From the NCBI GenBank assembly GCA_014800525.1, contig JAAVFV010000030.1:1-64000 (forward strand): 64,000 nucleotides of DNA. Reading direction: 5' to 3'. Positions 39,097 through 49,193 of this stretch are shown here, piece after piece. Source of the stretch: Bacteroidales bacterium. Its GTDB lineage: Bacteria; Bacteroidota; Bacteroidia; Bacteroidales; Muribaculaceae. The position numbers were made by a program, and so were the translations under genes. The notes under the pieces were generated by a model, which was given only the letters and a program-made list of their open reading frames with translations, had not been told where the DNA came from and did not search any database. Every line of letters begins with the position of its first letter. Positions within the stretch are counted from its first letter, which is position 1.

Positions 39097-40908
39097 TTAG
39101 TTAAGAAGAGAGATATTGATTGCAGTGTTATACTGTGTCTCAGACAATGGAATTGTGAAACGCCAGCCGTTGGCTGCACTCGGTGCGATTGTTCCTGCTA
39201 CGTCAGGAATCCAGTTACCTGTCTTGGTCTCCTTATCCCACTTCACACGATTGATCGACTGATTCCAGCGCTTGAGGTCGTTCCATTGACGTCCCTCACC
39301 CCAGAGTTCGATACGGCGGCAAAGCTTAATCTCATTAAGGAGCGACTCATCCTTGCTATTGAAAGAATAGCCTTCGATTCGCTGATCGTTGATCTCTTTC
39401 AGACAAGCGAGCGCACGATCGCGGTCGTTATCCATATAAGCTGCCTCTGCTTCGATCAGGCACATCTCTGATGCACGCATGAAGGGATAGCATGAGTTAC
39501 CGTAAGGAACATTAGCCATAAATTTGAACTGCGCGCCGAAAGGAGCCTTCTGAGGGAAACTACCGTATACACCCTTTGAAAGGAGCTCAACTCCGGTTGC
39601 ACCCTCCGCATAGTAGTTGATAATGCCACTGTTACCTTCATTAAGGATATCTGCCTTATTTCCGGTGAAAACATTATTCACATAGTACTCGCATATGCGG
39701 AGAGCCACATTATAGAGACCCCATTTCTGATTCGGTTTGTTCTTGTCTGCCTTAGTCGGACCGGCTGCAAGGTCGATGCAAGCCGAACCTACACCTACAA
39801 GCTCAGGCTCCCAGAACGACTCACGAGTGATATTCGCTTTCTTCAATGTTGAAGAAAGAGAGAGTTCGTCGATCTTATCCGGAGTAAGGAAGCACTTGCG
39901 ACGGGTATCCTTGGGATCGAGCTGATTATACAAAGAAAGGTCGATAGAGTTTCCACCCCAGTTCCAGACAGATGTATAAGCTCCATTGGCAGCCCAAAGT
40001 GAACCCCATGAATAATAATAGATGTCTGAGGGCTCATCACCTGTACGCCACATGAAATCATCATTATCCTTGAAGAAACCGGCGTGATAGGTATCATTAT
40101 CCATCACCCTATAATCTGCACGGGCATTCTTGGCCATTTCCTTTGCTTTGCTCCAGTCCTGTTTATTGAGCGCGGCACGGGCATATGTACCATAGGCTAC
40201 TGACAGATCGGGTTCCCACTTATACTCGCGGCTCTCCTCAGAATTCTTATAGCATTCGATAGCCGTATCAAGATCCTCATAGATCTGCTTATATGTATCG
40301 TTCACAGTCGACAGAGGTACAGGCTCTGTTCCTGAGTGCAGACGCATTACAAGAGCGTATTTGCCCCCGTTATTGCTATCCTGCCAGCGAGGACCATAGA
40401 ACTCCATCAACTTGTTATAGGCATGGGCACGGAAGGTAAGCGCCTGAGCCTTTACAAAGTTGACTTCAGATTCTGTACCCTCTGCACCATCTATTCCGTC
40501 AAGAATCAGGTTGGCCTGAGCAATAATCTGATAGTAATATTCCCAGGGAATATAGTTCGGGAAGCTGCTCTGGTTGTTCCAGTTATTGTACATGGTGAAG
40601 TCCTTGGGGAACTGGCGGCCGATACAGATCGGGCTGATAAGGTCCTGACCTGTGCTCTCACCAAAGAACATATCGATATTCGACTCACCGTTGCAGAGGA
40701 AGTTGTTCAAGGTAGTACCACTGTACTGGAACTGCATGGTCATACAGATACCGAGGATAGCCTTACGTGCATTCTCTACATTCGCAGTAATCTCATTGTT
40801 ACTGATGGAGGTCTCAGGGGCAAGCTCCAGATAATCGGAATTACATCCGGTCAGAAGAGCGCCTGCAGCCATGATGGCCGCTCCTTTGAATATATTGTTT
40901 ATTTTCAT
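39097..40908 (-). CDS. RagB/SusD family nutrient-uptake lipoprotein
   Basis: LLTGCNSDYLELAPETSISNNE; helical SusD pattern; FMRASEMCLIEAEAAY; RRIELWGEGRQWNDLKRW. Confidence 0.95.
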   Translation of the reverse strand: MKINNIFKGAAIMAAGALLTGCNSDYLELAPETSISNNEITANVENARKAILGICMTMQFQYSGTTLNNFLCNGESNIDMFFGESTGQDLISPICIGRQFPKDFTMYNNWNNQSSFPNYIPWEYYYQIIAQANLILDGIDGAEGTESEVNFVKAQALTFRAHAYNKLMEFYGPRWQDSNNGGKYALVMRLHSGTEPVPLSTVNDTYKQIYEDLDTAIECYKNSEESREYKWEPDLSVAYGTYARAALNKQDWSKAKEMAKNARADYRVMDNDTYHAGFFKDNDDFMWRTGDEPSDIYYYSWGSLWAANGAYTSVWNWGGNSIDLSLYNQLDPKDTRRKCFLTPDKIDELSLSSTLKKANITRESFWEPELVGVGSACIDLAAGPTKADKNKPNQKWGLYNVALRICEYYVNNVFTGNKADILNEGNSGIINYYAEGATGVELLSKGVYGSFPQKAPFGAQFKFMANVPYGNSCYPFMRASEMCLIEAEAAYMDNDRDRALACLKEINDQRIEGYSFNSKDESLLNEIKLCRRIELWGEGRQWNDLKRWNQSINRVKWDKETKTGNWIPDVAGTIAPSAANGWRFTIPLSETQYNTAINISLLN

Positions 40909-40923
40909 TTTACTCGGTTTAGC

Positions 40924-43900
40924 TTAGAATTTAACATTAAGCTGGAAAGAGAAAGTTCTTGACGGAACATAGTAGTTACCCTGACCGCCATTGAAGCTAT
41001 ACTGCGGGTTAAGACCCTTCTGACGAGTGATCAGGAAGAGGTTATCAACCGAGAAACCGACATTGATACCCTGAAGCATCATAGCCTGTGCCCACTTTTT
41101 AGGGAAGTCGTATGAGATATTCAGGTTCTTCATGCTCAGATAATTGTTGCTCACCAGCCAGCGGCTTGATGCGGCATCGTTATACTCAGACATTACAGTG
41201 TTGAGTACAGGGACACCATTGGGATCAACATCACCGGGGTTAAGGATATTAACATTGTCAACCACCATATGAGCACCATAAACAGCCTCGCCGTTCTCGA
41301 AGTAACCGGGGATTGCCTGCTCCTCTGTCCATGCCTTGAGAAGGTCTTTGTGGAGTGCGCTCGGGTTAGCCTGAATCTTCATCAAAGATGAGTATACACT
41401 GTTGTTCGACTTACCGCCTAAGCTGTATGTGAACAGAAGATTAAGGTTGATACCCTTCCAGCTGAGGGCTGTTCCGAATGAACCATATACTGTAGGAAGC
41501 GCAGATCCCATGATTTTACGCTTAGCATAGGTGACCTTGCTGGTCATCGGAACACCATTGAGTTCATAGTAGCTTCCGTCACTCTTTGCGCTCGCTACAT
41601 TCGAATCGTATTCATCCTGATCATAGTAAAGAACACCATTGTCGTCATACTTATAGTAATCAGGCGACTGAGGGTTCATATAGTAGAGAGAATTACCGGT
41701 AACGCGGTCTACACCTGCCCATTCGTAAGTGTACTGCTCATAGAGAGACTTGCCCTGGAAGAGAGCAGACCCCGGAATATCACGACCGAAAGGAAGACTG
41801 ATGATCTTGTTCTTTACGAATGATGCATCGAGATTCACTGACCAGTTCCAGTCGCCACCACGAAGGATGTCATAACCGAACTGAAGCTCCCATCCGCGGT
41901 TGGCCATTGTACCGATATTCTGGAGCACGCTGATTGCATTACCAACTGAGTTAGCGGCGATTACACCACCGGCAGAAAGCGGCTGACGAACTTTATAGAG
42001 AAGGTCGGCGTTACGCTTGTCGAAATAACCGATGCTGAATGTAAAACGATCATTGAACAATGATCCTTCCAATGCAAGGTCAAGTGTCTTTGTTGACTCC
42101 CACTTCAGGTTGCTACCTGCGATGGTGCCCGGGGCGAAAGTTCCTACATTGTCATAATTATAGGCGAAGTATGTTGACCAGGATGCATATGCACTTGCAG
42201 CTGCGTCGTTACCTACAGAACCATATGCAGCACGGAACTTCAAATAATTGAGCCAATCCTGTGTCGACTCCATGAATTTCTCTTTAGTAATGATCCAGCT
42301 GGCACCTATCGACCAGAATGTACCCCAACGATTATCCTTTGCAAAGCGTGATGTTCCATCGCGACGGAGAGAAAACTCTCCGAAGTATTTCTGATCATAG
42401 TTATAGCGGGCACGACCAAGATAAGACTCAGTGCGGATCTTCAGATTCGACTGTGATGAATCCACGTTATTCTCAAAATAGCTCAGAGTGATATTATCGG
42501 GAAGCATCTGACCCTGCTTACGGAGGAAGGTCGTCTCATATCCATATTCATAATTCTCATGGTCGAGAAGAACGTCTACATGATGCATACCATAGTCATG
42601 AGCCCAGTTAAGAGTCTGCATGAAAGTATGAGAGAAAATCAATTCATTAGTAAGGTCGATACCACCATCACCTTTCAGCGAACCGATCTTGTTGCTGCTA
42701 TATTCCATTCCGCGGTTATGGCTGCGGTAGATATTGCCACGGACTGTGAGATCGAAACCGTAAGGAATGAACACTGTTCCGTAAAGAGATGCGTTGACTG
42801 AAGTAGCTTTCCAGTTATTCTTGTTCTCGCGCATCAACCATGCGATGTTCTCACCACCGTTCAGTCCACCAGTGTTCCATACGGGATTTCCATTCTCGTC
42901 ATAAACGATATTACCGTTCTCATCATGCTCATAGTAAGGACGGATAGGAGCGTAGTTATTAACAAGGAACGGATTGACCGTAGTGCTCATATTATCGTCG
43001 TCAACCATACCGGCTTCAGAGTTAGTGTGTGAAGCTGCAAGGTTAACTCCTGTCTTGAAATAAGATACCGGCTGGAAGTTTGCCACAACACGACCGTTGA
43101 AACGTTCGAAGTCTGTCTGAAGCATGTAGCCGCTCTCCTTAAGATAACCGGCTGATGCGAACACATCAAATTTATCTGTAGCACCGGTTGCATTCACATT
43201 GTATTCCTGACGATAGCCCTGACGGGAGATTACATCCCACCAATCGAGGTCAGTATAACCGGGGAGGCGCTTAGCCACAACCTTACCGGCTGCATTGAAC
43301 ACCTCATCTGCGGGAAGGTCGTAGATATTTGTACCCTGTGCGTAGTCGTTGATGAAGCCGGGGCCTGCCTGTGCAAGAGCGTCAGCCAATGTACCGGTAT
43401 ATACACCGGATGACATACGGCCACGGGTATAACCGAGAAGTGAAGTCTCCATCCACTCATCTCCCTCAAGGGTATTATAGTAAGGAAGTCCACGGTTGAT
43501 GAAACCCTGACGAACCTGAAGGGTTACATTAACATTACCCTGATTCTTAGCTCTCTTTGTATTGATAAGGATTACACCGTTGGCACCTCGGTTACCATAG
43601 AGGGCACAGGATGCAGCATCCTTCAACACTGACATGGATTCGATATCAGCAGGGTTGATATCTGCGATGTCACCCTGATATACAACACCATCCACAACAT
43701 ACAGAGGAGTATTGTTGGAGAAGGAGTTGAAACCGCGGATACGGATCGAAGGAGACTGACCGGGACGAGTAGTGGAGTTATCCACCAACACACCGGGAGC
43801 GTTACCCTCAAGTGCTGCTGTTACACTGCCGATCGGACGATCCTCGATTTCTTTAGCACCTACCACTGCTACTGAACCGGTAAGAGACTCTTTTGTACCG

Positions 43901-44223
43901 GTACCGTATGCCACAACCACCAGATCATCAAGATTGGTGTCGGTAGAAGCCAGACGAACGGTCATGCCGTTGCTAAGCGCTACTGTCTGCTCCTTGTAGC
44001 CGATGTAGCTCACCTTGGCCTGCTTCACCGAAGCCGGTACGGTGATTGAGAATTTACCGTCAATATCGGTGGCGGCTCCATTGCCTCCACCAATCGGCAT
44101 GATCGTGGCGCCGACCAACGGTTCGTTGTTGGCCGCGTCAACCACTGTGCCGCTAATCGTGGTCTGAGCTATCGCCCAGCTGCACGACATTAGCGTCATA
44201 ATGATTAAAAACAGTTTTCTCAT
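40924..44223 (-). CDS. SusC/RagA family TonB-linked outer membrane protein
   Basis: TTISGTVVDAANNEPLVGATIM, plug VLKDAASCALYGNRGANGVILINTK, C-terminal beta strand FSFQLNVKF. Confidence 0.96.
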   Translation of the reverse strand: MRKLFLIIMTLMSCSWAIAQTTISGTVVDAANNEPLVGATIMPIGGGNGAATDIDGKFSITVPASVKQAKVSYIGYKEQTVALSNGMTVRLASTDTNLDDLVVVAYGTGTKESLTGSVAVVGAKEIEDRPIGSVTAALEGNAPGVLVDNSTTRPGQSPSIRIRGFNSFSNNTPLYVVDGVVYQGDIADINPADIESMSVLKDAASCALYGNRGANGVILINTKRAKNQGNVNVTLQVRQGFINRGLPYYNTLEGDEWMETSLLGYTRGRMSSGVYTGTLADALAQAGPGFINDYAQGTNIYDLPADEVFNAAGKVVAKRLPGYTDLDWWDVISRQGYRQEYNVNATGATDKFDVFASAGYLKESGYMLQTDFERFNGRVVANFQPVSYFKTGVNLAASHTNSEAGMVDDDNMSTTVNPFLVNNYAPIRPYYEHDENGNIVYDENGNPVWNTGGLNGGENIAWLMRENKNNWKATSVNASLYGTVFIPYGFDLTVRGNIYRSHNRGMEYSSNKIGSLKGDGGIDLTNELIFSHTFMQTLNWAHDYGMHHVDVLLDHENYEYGYETTFLRKQGQMLPDNITLSYFENNVDSSQSNLKIRTESYLGRARYNYDQKYFGEFSLRRDGTSRFAKDNRWGTFWSIGASWIITKEKFMESTQDWLNYLKFRAAYGSVGNDAAASAYASWSTYFAYNYDNVGTFAPGTIAGSNLKWESTKTLDLALEGSLFNDRFTFSIGYFDKRNADLLYKVRQPLSAGGVIAANSVGNAISVLQNIGTMANRGWELQFGYDILRGGDWNWSVNLDASFVKNKIISLPFGRDIPGSALFQGKSLYEQYTYEWAGVDRVTGNSLYYMNPQSPDYYKYDDNGVLYYDQDEYDSNVASAKSDGSYYELNGVPMTSKVTYAKRKIMGSALPTVYGSFGTALSWKGINLNLLFTYSLGGKSNNSVYSSLMKIQANPSALHKDLLKAWTEEQAIPGYFENGEAVYGAHMVVDNVNILNPGDVDPNGVPVLNTVMSEYNDAASSRWLVSNNYLSMKNLNISYDFPKKWAQAMMLQGINVGFSVDNLFLITRQKGLNPQYSFNGGQGNYYVPSRTFSFQLNVKF

Positions 44224-44793
44224 ACTTGATTAATTTAGAGATAAGTTATTGTTGTTTCTGTCTTTCTTGCTGTAGCCCCTACCGATTACGACATCCGTTT
44301 CCTTCACATCCTTCTCTTCCTTACGGCCTTCTCGGCTTTGTCCGATCCTAATGTGGCGGTCTACATCTGTCTTTTTCTCTATTCCGTCCCTTAGACGGAG
44401 CAGCGATATCAAATAGGTTTAGGAAAACACTTCGGTTTGATGTCAATCTGTATTATGGCTCTTTAGCATCCCCTTTCTCCCGCACTGTCTTATTGCGTTT
44501 CCGATTTTCTTTCCAACCGTCATCGACCAAGATTTGCCGGTTGAGTTCGTGTCTTTTTATAGTCTCCCAGGCGGGTGATCAGAGAGTGTTAAAATCTTTG
44601 TACCATTCTAAAGATTCACAAATTTAATTTATTTAACTTATATCTCCAAATTTTCAGATTATATTTTTTATATTCCTTAAATAAAAACGGGCGAACTGCA
44701 AGAGTGCACCCGTTTTCTTATCTACCGTTGGTAGCTTTATTTTTATTTTCCTTTCTTTATTGAAAGTTCTTTTTCATTCCACACATTCCCATG

Positions 44794-44845
44794 CAATCTT
44801 TATTCTCCCTGATCCTGCTACAATCTTTATTCTCCCTGATCCTGC
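44794..44845. repeat. 27-bp tandem duplication spanning the nhaA stop codon
   Basis: CAATCTTTATTCTCCCTGATCCTGC twice, period 27 bp. Confidence 0.9.
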
Positions 44846-46182
44846 GGGGTCTTGGGAAGAGTGACATGGAGGATGGCCCAGCCTAAGATGCCCGCTAACA
44901 GCGATCCGACCAATATTCCTAATTTGGAGTCGTTGAGCAGTTGCGACAGTATCGGGTCGCCTCCCCCGAAACTGAGGTTGGCTATAAATAAGGAGACGGT
45001 GAATCCGATACCACCCAATAATGATACTGAAGCAAGCCGTGCCCAGTTGGTTCCTTCCGGCATCGGAGCCCATTTCAATAGAATCGCAATCGAGGAGAAT
45101 AGGAAGATTCCAAGGAATTTCCCCCCTATGAGCGATACGATAATCGCCGGAGCGATTCCATGGAAGAGCTGACCCACTGACATATCACCAAAGTAGATGC
45201 CTGCATTCGCAAAGGCGAAGATGGGGACTATCAGATAGTTCACCAGAGGATGGAGCGTATCCTCCATATCCTGAAGGGGAGATATCACTTTATCCGATGA
45301 ACTCTCTATCTCCTTGAGCCAGTTGAGCTGGTCTTTGTTAAGAATTGTCCGCGAGTTCAGCCTGTCGTCATCTTCATGGGCGAAGTAGCCTATGTTCTTT
45401 CGGATGTTCTGAACATATTTCTTAGGTGCGTATACCGGTGTGGCCGGTACGCAGAAGGCCACAAGCACTCCTGCTATCGTCGGATGAATACCGGCGTTCA
45501 GGAAACAGAACCATACTCCCGCTCCTATTATTATATAAAAGAGTTTCGACTGAATACCTATCTTTCCGCCGATATACAGCACCACTAATGCTATGGCGGC
45601 ATAAAGTAACAGCATATATTCTATATGTGAGCTATAGAATATGGCTATCACAAGGATTCCCCCGATATCATCCACAACGGCGAGTGTGGTCAGAAACACC
45701 TTCAATCCGATCGGCACTCTGTTTCCAAGCATTGCCAGCACTCCGAGTGAGAATGCTATATCCGTGGCCATCGGTATGGCAGCCCCTCCCTGATAGGGCG
45801 TTCCGGCCGACATGAGCCAATATATCAGAACAGGAACTGCCATGCCGCCGATCGCTCCGACTATCGGTAAAAGGGCGTTCCGGAAAGAGGAAAGCTCTCC
45901 GACCAATACCTCTCTCTTGATTTCGAGTCCTACAGAGAAAAAGAAGAGTGCCATCAACGCATCGTTTATGAATGCCATTATCGACATCGGATGCCCCTGA
46001 TGACTGAACAGATTGAAGTTTCCCACCTGTAAGGCGATCTCATGTTCCCACAATCCGTTGTAGAAATCGCGTGTAAAGGGAAGATTCACCACCAATAGTG
46101 CCAAGGCGGTGGCAAAGATCAGAACATTGCCACCGTTGGCATAATTCTTAATGGTCTTCCGGGCTGTATAAAATACTGACAT
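44827..46182 (-). CDS. nhaA: Na+/H+ antiporter NhaA
   Basis: LFFFSVGLEIKREVLVGEL, PMATDIAFSLGVLAMLG, VVDDIGGI; start set at MSVFYTARKTIKNYANGG because the longer ORF translates tandem repeats. Confidence 0.93.
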   Translation of the reverse strand: MSVFYTARKTIKNYANGGNVLIFATALALLVVNLPFTRDFYNGLWEHEIALQVGNFNLFSHQGHPMSIMAFINDALMALFFFSVGLEIKREVLVGELSSFRNALLPIVGAIGGMAVPVLIYWLMSAGTPYQGGAAIPMATDIAFSLGVLAMLGNRVPIGLKVFLTTLAVVDDIGGILVIAIFYSSHIEYMLLLYAAIALVVLYIGGKIGIQSKLFYIIIGAGVWFCFLNAGIHPTIAGVLVAFCVPATPVYAPKKYVQNIRKNIGYFAHEDDDRLNSRTILNKDQLNWLKEIESSSDKVISPLQDMEDTLHPLVNYLIVPIFAFANAGIYFGDMSVGQLFHGIAPAIIVSLIGGKFLGIFLFSSIAILLKWAPMPEGTNWARLASVSLLGGIGFTVSLFIANLSFGGGDPILSQLLNDSKLGILVGSLLAGILGWAILHVTLPKTPQDQGE

Positions 46183-46198
46183 AAGCAACAGGAATTTT

Positions 46199-46282
46199 GG
46201 AATCGCTATTTCGGGGAGTACATATACAATACTCCCCTTTGGAATCGCTATTTCGGGGAGCACATATACAGTATTCCCCTTC
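46199..46282. repeat. 2 x 42-bp tandem repeat immediately upstream of nhaA
   Basis: GGAATCGCTATTTCGGGGAG(T/C)ACATATACA(A/G)TA(C/T)TCCCCTT twice; internal stem GGGGAGTA/TACTCCCC in copy 1. Confidence 0.9.
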
Positions 46283-46307
46283 GACTTCCGGTTTTATCCG
46301 GATTGGT

Positions 46308-46784
46308 CTAAGCGGGATTGATGTCGTTACGGCCATCAAGAAGCTCAAAAAGCTGTTCGGAGGCGGTTTTGGTCTTTACTTTCTCCACCTTATCAGTCAC
46401 AGTGCCGGTGGAATCGGTTACAAATGTGGTGCGTACTATCCCCCAGTATTCCTTACCTGCCATTTTCTTTAGCTGCCATACACCGGCCAATTCGCAGAGT
46501 TTTCCTTCGGTATCGCTCACCAAAGGAAATGTCAGTCCGTTCTTGCCGGCAAATTTCTGATGGCTGGCTTCAGAGTCGCGGCTCACTCCAATCACCTGAT
46601 ACCCCATCTGATTGAACACATCAAGGTTTGCCTGAAAATTGCAGGCCTCTGCCGTACATCCCGGCGTTGAGTCTTTGGGATAAAAGTAGATTACAAAGTT
46701 TTTAACCGGATAATCCGACAATTTAATCTCTTTCCCGTTCTGGTCCACTCCCAGAAGATCAGGGAATTTATCTCCGATATTCAT
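46308..46784 (-). CDS. bcp: Peroxiredoxin, Bcp/PrxQ type (thioredoxin-dependent thiol peroxidase)
   Basis: FYPKDSTPGCTAEACNFQANLD, VIGVSRDSEASHQKF. Confidence 0.93.
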   Translation of the reverse strand: MNIGDKFPDLLGVDQNGKEIKLSDYPVKNFVIYFYPKDSTPGCTAEACNFQANLDVFNQMGYQVIGVSRDSEASHQKFAGKNGLTFPLVSDTEGKLCELAGVWQLKKMAGKEYWGIVRTTFVTDSTGTVTDKVEKVKTKTASEQLFELLDGRNDINPA

Positions 46785-46841
46785 ATATTTTGGTGTTTTA
46801 GTTATAGTTTTTTATTTGAGAGAATCGCCCAAACATGATTT

Positions 46842-46916
46842 AGCCTGTAGATAGCCTGTAGATAACTTGTAGATAACTTCCTTCAACTGTAGATAACTTT
46901 CGTTATCTGTAGATAA
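46842..46916. repeat. Five TGTAGATA(A/G) motifs upstream of the peroxiredoxin gene
   Basis: CTGTAGATAGCCTGTAGATAACTTGTAGATAACTTCCTTCAACTGTAGATAACTTTCGTTATCTGTAGATAA. Confidence 0.8.
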
Positions 46917-46999
46917 TTTTTTTCGTTTTCAGGAATCCTACCGTAGGATAATCCCCTTATTTAAGACCTCTACCATTTCCTCTTCCATAGGGGTAAAAA

Positions 47000-47032
47000 A
47001 ATAAGTAGACAACCCCGATAGGTTATCTACTT
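47000..47032 (-). terminator. Hairpin downstream of lepA
   Basis: AAGTAGACAACC-ccgata-GGTTATCTACTT (one mismatch). Confidence 0.6.
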
Positions 47033-47084
47033 ATTATTACGTATCTTCTCTTAAAATGTTCACATAAAATGTTCACACTAAGCA

Positions 47085-48872
47085 TCAGTCGAGTTTCAAA
47101 ACGGCGAGGAATGCTTTCTGCGGTACCTCCACAGAGCCGATCTGCTTCATCCGCTTCTTTCCGGCTTTCTGCTTTTCGAGCAGCTTTCTCTTTCTTGATA
47201 TATCACCGCCGTAACATTTGGCTGTCACATCCTTACGGACTGCCTTGATTGTTTCGCGAGCAATGATCTTTGCTCCGATAGCTGCCTGGATGGCGATATC
47301 AAATTGCTGACGCGGAATCAATTCCTTAAGTTTCTCACACATCCGCCGCCCGAATTTCACGGCATTGGCTTCGTGAGTGAGGGTGGACAGGGCATCGACA
47401 CTTTCTCCGTTTAGCAGGATATCGAGTTTCACAAGTTTGGATTCGCGGAAGTCGTGGATATGATAGTCGAACGATGCATATCCCTTCGATATACTCTTCA
47501 GCTTATCGTAGAAGTCGATCACGATTTCTCCCAACGGCATATCAAAGGTGATTTCCATGCGATTGCCGGAGATATATTCCTGCTTCACGAGTTCGCCTCG
47601 CTTTGAAAGGCAGAGGGTCATGATGGGTCCGATGAATTCGGCGGCCGTGATCACAGTGGCCCGGATATATGGCTCCTCGATATGGTCGATAAGTGTGGGT
47701 TCGGGAAGTCCGGAAGGGTTATGCACTTCCATTTTATTCCCTTTCTTGTCGTATACCATATAGGATACGTTTGGCACGGTGGTGATCACATCCATATCGA
47801 ATTCGCGTCCGAGACGTTCCTGCACAATCTCCATATGGAGCAGACCAAGGAAGCCGCAACGGAAGCCGAAACCCAGGGCTGCCGAAGATTCGGGCTGGAA
47901 TGTGAGTGAGGCGTCGTTAAGCTGCAGTTTCTCAAGCGCTGCCCGCAGATTCTCAAAATCTTCCGTGTCTATCGGATAGACTCCTGCAAACACCATAGGT
48001 TTCACTTCCTCAAACCCGGCAATCGCCTCCTTGCAGGGATTGTCGACATGAGTGATCGTATCTCCCACCTTCACCTCGCGAGAGTTCTTGATTCCGGAGA
48101 TGATATATCCCACATTTCCGGCCGAGAGTTCCTTCCGGGGCGACATATCGAGTTTGAGGACTCCGATTTCATCTGCATGATATTCCTTACCGGTGGCCAC
48201 GAATTTTACAAAGTCGTTGGTCCGGATCGTGCCATTCACTATCTTGTAGTATGCGATTATACCGCGGAAGGGATTAAATACGGAGTCGAAAATAAGTGCC
48301 TGCAACGGTGCGTCAGGATCTCCCTTGGGAGCGGGGATACGCTTCACGATGGCTTCCAGAATCTCATCCATGCCCATGCCCGTCTTACCCGAGGCCCGGA
48401 TTATATCGTCATGACTGCATCCCAACAGATCCACAATCTGATCGGACACTTCATCAGGATTGGCGCTGTCAAGATCACATTTATTGAGCACCGGGATAAT
48501 CTCCAGGTCGTTTTCAATCGCCATATAGAGATTGGAGATGGTCTGGGCCTGGATTCCCTGAGAGGCATCCACGATAAGGAGCGCGCCTTCGCAAGCGGCA
48601 ATCGACCGGGATACTTCATAAGAAAAGTCCACGTGTCCCGGAGTATCGATAAGATTGAGGGTATAATCTTCGCCGTCGTGCTTGTAATTCATCTGGATGG
48701 CATGGCTCTTGATCGTGATACCGCGCTCTTTCTCCAGTTCCATATCATCGAGCACCTGCGCTTCCATATCTTTCCCGGTCACGGTTCCGGTCCGTTCAAG
48801 AAGACGGTCGGCCACCGTGGATTTTCCATGGTCGATATGGGCGATGATGCAGAAATTACGAATATTTTTCAT
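47085..48872 (-). CDS. lepA: Elongation factor 4 (LepA)
   Basis: [72 protein letters not shown]; start moved to 48872. Confidence 0.96.
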   Translation of the reverse strand: MKNIRNFCIIAHIDHGKSTVADRLLERTGTVTGKDMEAQVLDDMELEKERGITIKSHAIQMNYKHDGEDYTLNLIDTPGHVDFSYEVSRSIAACEGALLIVDASQGIQAQTISNLYMAIENDLEIIPVLNKCDLDSANPDEVSDQIVDLLGCSHDDIIRASGKTGMGMDEILEAIVKRIPAPKGDPDAPLQALIFDSVFNPFRGIIAYYKIVNGTIRTNDFVKFVATGKEYHADEIGVLKLDMSPRKELSAGNVGYIISGIKNSREVKVGDTITHVDNPCKEAIAGFEEVKPMVFAGVYPIDTEDFENLRAALEKLQLNDASLTFQPESSAALGFGFRCGFLGLLHMEIVQERLGREFDMDVITTVPNVSYMVYDKKGNKMEVHNPSGLPEPTLIDHIEEPYIRATVITAAEFIGPIMTLCLSKRGELVKQEYISGNRMEITFDMPLGEIVIDFYDKLKSISKGYASFDYHIHDFRESKLVKLDILLNGESVDALSTLTHEANAVKFGRRMCEKLKELIPRQQFDIAIQAAIGAKIIARETIKAVRKDVTAKCYGGDISRKRKLLEKQKAGKKRMKQIGSVEVPQKAFLAVLKLD

Positions 48873-49193
48873 TGCTGTCAGTTTATCCTGCAAATTTACA
48901 ATTTTTCCCTGCAACGACAAAACGCTCTCCCCTACCCCTGCCTCCAACCATATCTCGTGAGCCGACGGCAATCTGCACCGACTTCCAACGGAAGTAGAAT
49001 CTGCCAAAATCCTTTACAAAATCCTTTAAAGGATAAAAAATCCTGCGTACGGATTCTTCACAATCCATAATTAGCTTCATAGGAAGGGATTGAAAAAAAT
49101 AGCACTGACAATAGAAACAGGAATGATGAAAAAACAAGAGAAACAGAAGCCGGTCTATCACACACTGGGCTTCCGGCACAAGCCATCCGTATA

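Noticed and set aside
44230-44412. 60-aa ORF upstream of the SusC gene
   Set aside because: Charged low-complexity peptide with no homology cue; more likely 5' leader sequence.
46183-46263. N-terminal extension of nhaA
   Set aside because: It is a translation of the 42-bp tandem repeat; MSVFYTARKTIKNYANGG is the more likely start.
48873-49007. N-terminal extension of lepA
   Set aside because: Canonical LepA begins at [17 protein letters not shown] (48872 on the reverse strand).
48048-49070. 340-aa + strand ORF opposite lepA
   Set aside because: Antisense to the highly conserved lepA; no signature of its own.
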